Source: Opisthocomus hoazin
Lineage: Eukaryota; Chordata; Aves; Opisthocomiformes; Opisthocomidae
Direction: 5' to 3'
Assembly (NCBI RefSeq): GCF_030867145.1
Contig: NC_134418.1
Coordinates: 57,325,682-57,389,681 of the forward strand
Length of the DNA stretch: 64,000 nucleotides
Numbering within the stretch: position 1 is the first letter of the stretch; each line of letters starts with the position of its first letter. Of this stretch, positions 60,601 to 64,000 are shown in pieces. Made by a program: the position numbers and the translations under genes. The notes under the pieces were generated by a model. The model had not been told where the DNA came from, did no database searches, and worked only from the letters and a program-made list of their open reading frames with translations.

Positions 60601-62798
60601 TGTCACAGGTGGAGCCGCTGCCAGGGATGACTCCATCAATCTTGAGGTGGATACACCTGCAGGGGCTTCACGTAGTCCTTTGGCGGGATGTGGCACCTGG
60701 GCCTGACAGCTTGGCTCCCAGCAGATGGACCTGCTGCGGCCCCATGCTGTTGCCCGGGGTGCCCACGGCTGCACGCAGGACGATGGTGCTAACGTGAGTG
60801 CAGACCATGGCGCTCATGGCACGAGGGGGGATGTTCTTCCTCCTCATCCTCCGCTCATTGTCCCACTTAAGGCTTCTGAGAGGTGCCTTCCTCTTGGGCA
60901 GCTGCGGGAACCGTCTCTGTGCTGTCCCCCGCCAGCATGGGCAGCCAGCTGCCTCGCTGCTCCACCTGCTCTCAGGCAGGCAGACACATTTCGGCTTTGC
61001 ACCATTCTCTGCTGGGGCTATAGCCAGGTGCCGCATGCCCTCGATCAGAGCATCGATGTCAGCAGTGCTGGTGGCATGAGGCTGGCGGTCTCTCCTCCTC
61101 CTCCTCCTCGTCCTGCGCTGCCTCTGCTTCCTCCTCCTGGCAGGTGCCATCTTCCTCGGTGGGTGCGGGGACCGGCTCTGGGGCGTCCCACGCGAAGGTG
61201 GGCAGCCATCCGCCTCGCTGCTCCGGCTCCTCTTCCTTCTTCAACCCATCACCACCACACCTTCTAAAGCATGGCCCGACGTGCCATCTTGTCTGAGACC
61301 ACGTCTTAAGACAAGACAATTGCCTCAAAGCCTGTCTGCAGCCCAGCTCGCTGCAGGACCTCCGGGTGGGCCAGCCGAATACAAACCAGACAAGGAAGAA
61401 ACAGCCACCCAAAACCAGCCTCAAAGGGAGTTGGAGGGCGGGTACCTCGTTGTGGAAATTGTGTCTAGACACCGACCCCCTCCCCAGCCTGCCACAGACA
61501 GGACTGAGAAACAAACACATGCACGGGACTGGGGGAACGTGGCCTACGTGCCACTGCCTACGGGACAATCTCCCCAAACACCTTAGAAAAAGCCATGCGA
61601 CCAAACGACGAGGGGACCCCCACCACCGATGCACACAGGAACTACGGACCAACGGGACGCCGCTGGATCCATGCTGGTGACTATCTCTTGCCACTCTGTT
61701 CTGACCGCTCACTAGGTTTCTTTCTTTCCTGTCTTTGCCTCTCTTCCCTCTCGCTCTTTCCTCCTGCCTTCCATTCAACAAGTGATCAATCAACCTCTTT
61801 GATTGGCAGCATTTGACCGCCATTCTGTCTTCATCTCACTTTGGGAATAAAAATGAATCTCTATGGCTCGGGTCTTCCCGCACCGTAATGCACATCTACA
61901 CTACTTCTGAATGCCTCCAGGGATGCTGACGCCACCACTTCCCTGGGCAGCCTGTTCCAATGCTTCACAACTCTTTCAGGAAAGACATTTTTTCTAACAC
62001 GCAATCGAAACCTCCCCTGATGCAACTTGAGGCCGTTTCCTGTCGTCCTATGGCTAGTTACTCAGGAGAAGAGACCAACACCCACCTCACTACAACCACT
62101 TTTCAGGCAGTCATAGAGAGTGAGAAGGTCTCCCCTCAGTCTCCTCCTCTCCTGACTAAACAAGCCCAGTTCCCTCAGCCGCTCCTCAGAAGACTTGTTC
62201 TCTAGACCCCTCACCAGCCTTGTTGACCTTCTCTGGACATGCTCCAGCACCTCAATGTCCTTCTTGTAATGAGGGGCCCAAACCTGAACACAGTACTCGA
62301 GGTGCGGCCTCACCAGTGCGGAGCACAGGGACATGATCACCTCCCTACTCCTGCTGGCCACACTATTCCTGATACCAGCCAGGATGCCGTTGGCCGCCTT
62401 GGCCACCTGGGCAAACTGCTGGCTCATGTTCAGCCGGCTTTCAACCAACACCTAAAAAAAAAAAAAAAAAGCTAGCTCCCAACCCGCTCCTGGCACCACG
62501 CCACTCTCATGCTGACACTTGTGTTTGCATTAAGATTATCTGCAAGCAGAACATGGGTGAGTTGAGACCCTGATGTCACCACCTCGTCCTCCACCCCCAG
62601 AGCTCACCTGCTTGTTTCTTAGGGGCTGAATCACTTCCTTGATGCAGAGATCCAGGTCGCTGATATAGTCTTTCTCCGTCTGCATGAGTTCTGTGATGAT
62701 TTTCACCCTCTTGGCCATCATGCGTCTGCTAACTTGTTCTTCATCCTCCTGTGGTGAAGTGGCAGGGGATGAGGACCCTGCCTGCGGGGCCATTTTTT
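33507..62798 (-). CDS. ARHGEF38: ARHGEF38, Rho guanine nucleotide exchange factor 38 (13 coding exons; 5' partial)
   Basis: Minus-strand exons 62798-62608, 56679-56556, 52580-52433, 49451-49434, 45049-44850, 44333-44200, 42490-42386, 41212-41093, 38370-38050, 36428-36288, 35103-34905, 34728-34469 and 33692-33507 join in one frame: 714 complete codons plus stop, beginning with two bases of a split codon. Numbered from the first whole codon: DH domain about 22-225 ([37 protein letters not shown]), BAR-like region about 265-480, SH3 about 520-585, SH3 about 655-712 ([22 protein letters not shown]). DH proteins load GTP onto Rho-family GTPases; BAR domains bind curved membrane and SH3 domains bind proline motifs. 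There is no PH domain, as in the TUBA/DNMBP-like architecture. The human protein is about 777 aa, so only the first coding exon (about 70 aa) is missing, beyond 64000. Confidence 0.95.
33693..34468 (-). other. ARHGEF38: ARHGEF38 intron before last exon
   Basis: 776-bp phase-0 intron; plus-strand ORFs at 33.85-34.28 kb are shadows without domain content. Confidence 0.9.
34469..34728 (-). CDS. ARHGEF38: ARHGEF38 exon: end of first SH3 and linker
   Basis: Encodes the last two bases of residue 567 and residues 568-653. Starts with the SH3 final strand ([17 protein letters not shown]), then an acidic motif ([14 protein letters not shown]) and a Ser-rich disordered linker to the second SH3. Acceptor GTGCCTAG|TC, donor CAT|GTAAGT. 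Confidence 0.94.
34905..35103 (-). CDS. ARHGEF38: ARHGEF38 exon: first SH3 domain
   Basis: Encodes residues 501-566 plus one base. Contains [36 protein letters not shown] and SRWLVDTG, that is the SH3 RT loop, the diverging turn and the conserved W. Acceptor CTTTTCAG|CTT, donor GGAA|GTAAGT, phase 1. Confidence 0.95.
35104..36287 (-). other. ARHGEF38: ARHGEF38 intron carrying repeat copy 2
   Basis: 1.2-kb phase-0 intron; a third of it is the 394-bp repeat (35484-35877), followed by a short GT-rich microsatellite near 35892-35912. Confidence 0.9.
35484..35877 (+). repeat. 394-bp direct repeat, copy 2 (in ARHGEF38 intron)
   Basis: Second copy of the sequence at 30152-30545, same orientation, two substitutions. 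Homology begins at the AAAAATCAGC run and stops sharply after GGATTTTCTGA on the right. The flanks are unrelated to those of copy 1. The near identity means a recent duplication, gene conversion, or an assembly artefact. Confidence 0.95.
36288..36428 (-). CDS. ARHGEF38: ARHGEF38 exon: end of BAR region / linker
   Basis: Encodes residues 454-500 ([20 protein letters not shown] ... [17 protein letters not shown]). Amphipathic helix followed by a basic linker that leads to the first SH3. Acceptor TTTGCAG|CTG, donor CTG|GTGAGT, phase 0 at both ends. Confidence 0.95.
36429..38049 (-). other. ARHGEF38: ARHGEF38 intron
   Basis: 1.6-kb phase-0 intron. Nothing recognised besides ordinary unique sequence. 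Confidence 0.9.
38050..38370 (-). CDS. ARHGEF38: ARHGEF38 exon: BAR domain core
   Basis: Encodes residues 347-453, the longest exon. Helical, with [20 protein letters not shown] and [20 protein letters not shown], nearly identical to the mammalian protein. The in-frame ATG at its first codon is internal: CTCTCCAG|ATG is an acceptor and the preceding exon ends in phase 0. Donor CCA|GTAAGT. Confidence 0.96.
39702..40172 (-). other. Cys-rich open reading frame in ARHGEF38 intron, coding status unknown
   Basis: On the minus strand a frame of about 157 codons is open to the stop at 39702; there is no ATG near its beginning. The C-terminal third has a cysteine cluster, [18 protein letters not shown] then a further C, reminiscent of a small zinc-binding or disulphide module, followed by a Lys/Arg-rich tail. 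An acceptor-like TTGCTTTCAG lies just upstream at 40207, but its frame meets a stop at about 40074. I do not recognise the protein. An open frame of this length can arise by chance in 64 kb. Confidence 0.25.
40461..40800 (-). mobile_element. CR1 LINE 3' end, minus strand
   Basis: Starts with the inverted terminus TCATAGAATCATAGAAAGG, then the 3' UTR, then the last ORF2 codons in minus sense ([20 protein letters not shown] near 40575-40640). 5'-truncated at about 40800. It appears less diverged than the other CR1 fragments. Confidence 0.93.
41093..41212 (-). CDS. ARHGEF38: ARHGEF38 exon
   Basis: Encodes residues 307-346 ([20 protein letters not shown] ... CEDL), part of the helical BAR region. 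This is one of the less conserved exons against human. Acceptor CATTTAG|GAT, donor CTT|GTAAGT, phase 0; no ATG, so it is invisible to ATG-based ORF calling. Confidence 0.9.
41213..42385 (-). other. ARHGEF38: ARHGEF38 intron
   Basis: 1.2-kb phase-0 intron; nothing else seen. Confidence 0.88.
42386..42490 (-). CDS. ARHGEF38: ARHGEF38 exon: start of BAR region
   Basis: Encodes residues 272-306 ([20 protein letters not shown] ... SQHLQ), the first BAR helix. Acceptor TATTTTAG|GTG, donor CAG|GTAGGT, phase 0. Confidence 0.93.
42491..44199 (-). other. ARHGEF38: ARHGEF38 intron
   Basis: 1.7-kb phase-0 intron containing a 20-nt poly(A) run (43009-43028) and a second A-rich run near 43232. No gene or clear transposon. 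Confidence 0.88.
44200..44333 (-). CDS. ARHGEF38: ARHGEF38 exon: DH-BAR linker
   Basis: Encodes the last two bases of Val227 and residues 228-271 ([20 protein letters not shown] ... [19 protein letters not shown]). The basic KKSKR motif follows the DH domain. Acceptor TCTGCAG|TG, donor CAG|GTGCTT (less ideal), phase 0. Confidence 0.92.
44850..45049 (-). CDS. ARHGEF38: ARHGEF38 exon: C-terminal half of DH domain
   Basis: Encodes residues 161-226. Contains the most conserved DH segment (CR3), [20 protein letters not shown], and [14 protein letters not shown]. Acceptor ATTATAG|A, donor TTGG|GTAAGA, phases 2 and 1. The [13 protein letters not shown] helix contacts the Rho GTPase switch regions in DH structures. 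Confidence 0.96.
45050..49433 (-). other. ARHGEF38: ARHGEF38 intron (4.4 kb)
   Basis: Phase-2 intron without recognised transposons. 45.8-46.3 kb is moderately GC-rich with overlapping ORFs on both strands that look like shadows. 46.6-48.0 kb is low in repeats and includes an octamer ATGCAAAT at 46931-46938. Confidence 0.85.
49434..49451 (-). CDS. ARHGEF38: ARHGEF38 18-nt microexon
   Basis: 18 bases completing Lys154, encoding KIYEE (155-159) and two bases of Glu160. Acceptor CTTTTGCAG|A with a long pyrimidine tract; donor GAAGA|GTAAGT, a full-consensus site. The phases (2 in, 2 out) are exactly what the flanking exons need, and the residues match human KKIY-x-QEGKPN across the join. It sits between conserved DH helices. 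Confidence 0.88.
49452..52432 (-). other. ARHGEF38: ARHGEF38 intron
   Basis: 3.0-kb phase-2 intron, no recognised repeats. ORFs near 51.4-52.3 kb on both strands are overlapping shadows. Confidence 0.85.
52433..52580 (-). CDS. ARHGEF38: ARHGEF38 exon: middle of DH domain
   Basis: Encodes the last two bases of Gly105 and residues 106-153 plus two bases of Lys154 ([20 protein letters not shown] ... LRHCVQSL). Acceptor TCCTTAACAG|GC, donor TTAAA|GTAAGA. No ATG-started ORF covers it; identified from the intron phases and protein continuity. Confidence 0.93.
52581..56555 (-). other. ARHGEF38: ARHGEF38 intron
   Basis: 4.0-kb phase-1 intron. No recognised transposon. 52.9-54.1 kb is repeat-poor. 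A minus ORF at 55800-56057 has no recognisable domain. Confidence 0.85.
56556..56679 (-). CDS. ARHGEF38: ARHGEF38 exon: DH domain helix
   Basis: Encodes residues 64-104 plus one base of Gly105 ([18 protein letters not shown] ... [16 protein letters not shown]). [15 protein letters not shown] is the DH segment around CR2. Acceptor TTCCATTAG|ATT, donor ATCG|GTATGT. Confidence 0.95.
57018..57498 (-). mobile_element. Solo LTR of an endogenous retrovirus, minus strand
   Basis: 481 bp from TG to CA. In minus sense it begins TGTAGCGGCCTCTG and ends ACTCGGCA. Inside are a TATA box (TATATAA at 57116-57110) and, about 20 nt further, AATAAA (57094-57089), followed by a U5-like stretch: the order U3-TATA-poly(A)-U5 of a retroviral LTR. 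No gag, pol or env sequence lies next to it, so it is a solo LTR left by recombination. Flanks (GTTTAC and TAAACT) are not a clean 5-6 bp duplication, so the ends may be off by a few bases. Its family was not determined; the short layout resembles class II-type avian LTRs. Confidence 0.75.
59164..59596 (-). mobile_element. CR1 LINE 3' fragment (copy A), minus strand
   Basis: Opens with TTTCATAGAATCATTACGG and the 3' UTR 'GACCTCTAAGATCATCAAGTC', then minus-sense ORF2 end ([20 protein letters not shown] near 59290-59350; [18 protein letters not shown] near 59505-59560). Homology stops near 59596. It belongs to the same CR1 subfamily as 61890-62452, roughly 85-90% identical by eye over about 330 bp. 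Confidence 0.92.
59597..61453. other. GC-rich block of unknown nature between CR1 copies
   Basis: About 1.9 kb with G+C well above the surrounding intron. Features: a 15-nt G run (59654-59668), open frames on both strands, and a CTC/CTT trinucleotide stretch (61095-61140) which gives either an Arg-rich or a Glu-rich peptide on the minus strand. One minus frame, 60668-61150 (160 codons), begins with an Arg-rich N-terminus then [20 protein letters not shown] do not recognise it. Its right end has a purine-rich run (61423-61443) just before an LTR-like segment, so it may be the internal part of a decayed LTR element. Confidence 0.35.
61454..61880 (+). mobile_element. LTR-like segment, plus strand
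   Basis: Runs from TGTGGAAATTGTG to TCTTCCCGCA, so has TG...CA ends, and is preceded by a polypurine-like run. AATAAA at 61846-61851 is followed about 30 nt later by the putative end, a short U5 as in some ERVL-type LTRs. A pyrimidine-rich stretch precedes the signal. No matching left LTR and no target-site duplication were found. Confidence 0.35.
61890..62452 (-). mobile_element. CR1 LINE fragment (copy B), minus strand
   Basis: Starts at CACATCTACAC without the CR1 3' terminus and runs further into ORF2 than copy A (minus sense: [56 protein letters not shown]). It stops at CCAACACCT against a 17-nt poly(A) tract. The missing 3' end suggests the GC-rich/LTR block interrupted or replaced it. 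Confidence 0.92.
62454..62470 (+). repeat. 17-nt poly(A) tract
   Basis: Homopolymer directly abutting the 5' side of CR1 copy B and about 140 bp downstream (minus sense) of the ARHGEF38 exon at 62608-62798. Confidence 0.95.
62608..62798 (-). CDS. ARHGEF38: ARHGEF38 second coding exon (DH start); first in window
   Basis: Encodes two bases of a split Glu codon and residues 1-63 of the window numbering ([11 protein letters not shown] ... [21 protein letters not shown] ... QPLRNKQ), the first DH helix (CR1 of the DH fold). Although it holds an ATG at 62793-62791, the sequence TTTTAAACAG|AAAAAATG is an acceptor and human has E-K-M-T-P-Q at this join, so the Met is internal. Donor CAG|GTGAGC, phase 0. 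Confidence 0.94.
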
Positions 62799-64000
62799 CT
62801 GTTTAAAAGAGGGAGCTTTGTGAGGAGCATCGTAATCACATGTGCTTGCCCAGCTTGCCATGCACGACCATGGGGGAACATAACTGGTGCCTGCTGGAAA
62901 CTCCCAAACCTCCATGGGGAGCCAGAAAAGAAGCATAAAAAATGGCAACCCTAGATCAGACCAAGTGTGGTTCCATCTCCCTCCTCTAAAAGCAGACATG
63001 GGTTTGGCAAAGGAAACTGTCCATTTGGCAGTAAGGGAATAACGCATCACAGGCTCCCCTGGCTTTGATGTTGTGTATGTGGGCAGAAATTTTCCATGGA
63101 GTACAGGACAGTCTGATCCTTGTCAAACTGAAATTCGAGGATAGCTGATGCTCTTCTACTCCTTTGGAAACACAGGCTCAGTCTGACCTCTATTATGACT
63201 TGGAGGATGGGAGAAAATGTTTTCCTGTGGAAGAAAAAGGCTGTGTTTACCGTAAATAAGCTTCACTGGAATAACCTTTGCTTTATACAATGTAATGTTG
63301 AGTCTATTGATGGGAGGCTGAGGGCTGCAGATACTGGAAGACAATCCTTCAAACAAGGACAATGTTATTAACAATGGTGATGAAACCTGCAATTCTGTTT
63401 AAAAAGATTTCTTTGAAAGAGGGAAAGGTATTACAGGAGAATACGGGCAAACCTTTAATGATCAGTAACAAACATTTCTTGGAACAACAGAGATCATTTG
63501 GACCAGGACAGCCTGAACTATTTTCCCATACTTAAGACCTAGAATATCTGATAAAATACATGGAAAAGCAAGCGAGTCTTCTACAGATAGGTAATTTATG
63601 TATGCTACAGTACCTGCGCACAACCTACTTATCTGTAGTGATGGTCTTCCCTTTTGCTTGGTTCGTAAGCCAGCTTGCAGACATCTGTGTCAGCTGTACA
63701 AAGGGCAGCGAATTTTATCTGTGTACACTGACAATCTGTATTTTTCATTAGGAAAAAAACACACACACACACAAAAACCCCAAAACCCGCAAGTGAAAGA
63801 TTTCAGAGGCTATTCTGGTGTTTTTCAGCTAGCCACAAGATGGTGCAGAGTACCAACAAAGATGGACATATTACTGTACTCATCTCTGCATTACCCAGGT
63901 CATGCTTTGACAGCGCGGGCTTTTATTGCTTAGCGGCAAAGGACAGGAATCTCTGCTGAGGATCAGACTGCTACGCCTTCGTGTCAGCTTCTTGAAGGGA
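62799..64000 (-). other. ARHGEF38: ARHGEF38 intron 1 (partial)
   Basis: No exon resembling the ARHGEF38 N-terminus is present in the last 1.2 kb, so exon 1 and the promoter lie beyond the window. A short (AC)n microsatellite sits at about 63760-63773. Confidence 0.75.

Larger units (their letters stand above)
56680..62607 (-). other. ARHGEF38: ARHGEF38 intron rich in mobile elements (5.9 kb)
   Basis: Phase-0 intron. Contains a solo LTR (57018-57498), CR1 copies (59164-59596 and 61890-62452), and a GC-rich block of unknown nature between them. 57.5-59.1 kb is AT-rich without recognised content. Confidence 0.9.

Noticed and set aside
1-64000. CRISPR array, phage, operon or bacterial system
   Set aside because: The window is a eukaryotic locus with spliced genes and LINEs; no regularly spaced repeats were found.

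Overview
This is a vertebrate nuclear window, almost certainly from a bird. Nine fragments of CR1 LINE retrotransposons (the dominant avian/sauropsid LINE) are scattered through it. The two protein-coding genes have long introns with GT-AG junctions and read as close orthologues of human INTS12 and ARHGEF38. There are no bacterial operons, CRISPR arrays or tRNA/rRNA genes.

Layout. 1-815: a CR1 fragment cut by the window edge. About 2.78-3.86 kb: a CpG island that should be the shared divergent promoter of INTS12 (plus strand) and, from synteny, GSTCD (minus strand; its coding exons are not in the window). 9.8-22.6 kb: the complete INTS12 coding region, six coding exons and 463 aa, with introns carrying four CR1 pieces. 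22.8-24.8 kb: a long, broken CR1 copy with reverse-transcriptase remnants, directly downstream of the INTS12 poly(A) signals. 24.8-33.5 kb: intergenic, otherwise featureless except for one copy of a 394-bp repeat. 33.5-62.8 kb: ARHGEF38 on the minus strand, thirteen coding exons (714 complete codons) running from just before the DH domain to the stop codon. Its first exon lies beyond the right edge. INTS12 and ARHGEF38 are tail to tail, as in human 4q24.

The ARHGEF38 introns hold a solo endogenous-retroviral LTR (57.0-57.5 kb), three CR1 pieces, the second copy of the 394-bp repeat, and a GC-rich 2.3-kb block (59.6-61.9 kb) between two same-orientation CR1 copies. I could not identify that block beyond an LTR-like right end.

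Function. INTS12 is a PHD-finger subunit of the Integrator complex, which processes snRNA ends and attenuates RNA polymerase II transcription. ARHGEF38 is a DH-BAR-SH3-SH3 Rho guanine-nucleotide exchange factor. Nothing in the sequence suggests a shared pathway; they are neighbours by conserved synteny. I found no convincing new gene system. The observations most worth a second look are the 394-bp near-identical direct repeat, the GC-rich block, a cysteine-rich intronic open frame, and an 18-nt microexon in ARHGEF38.
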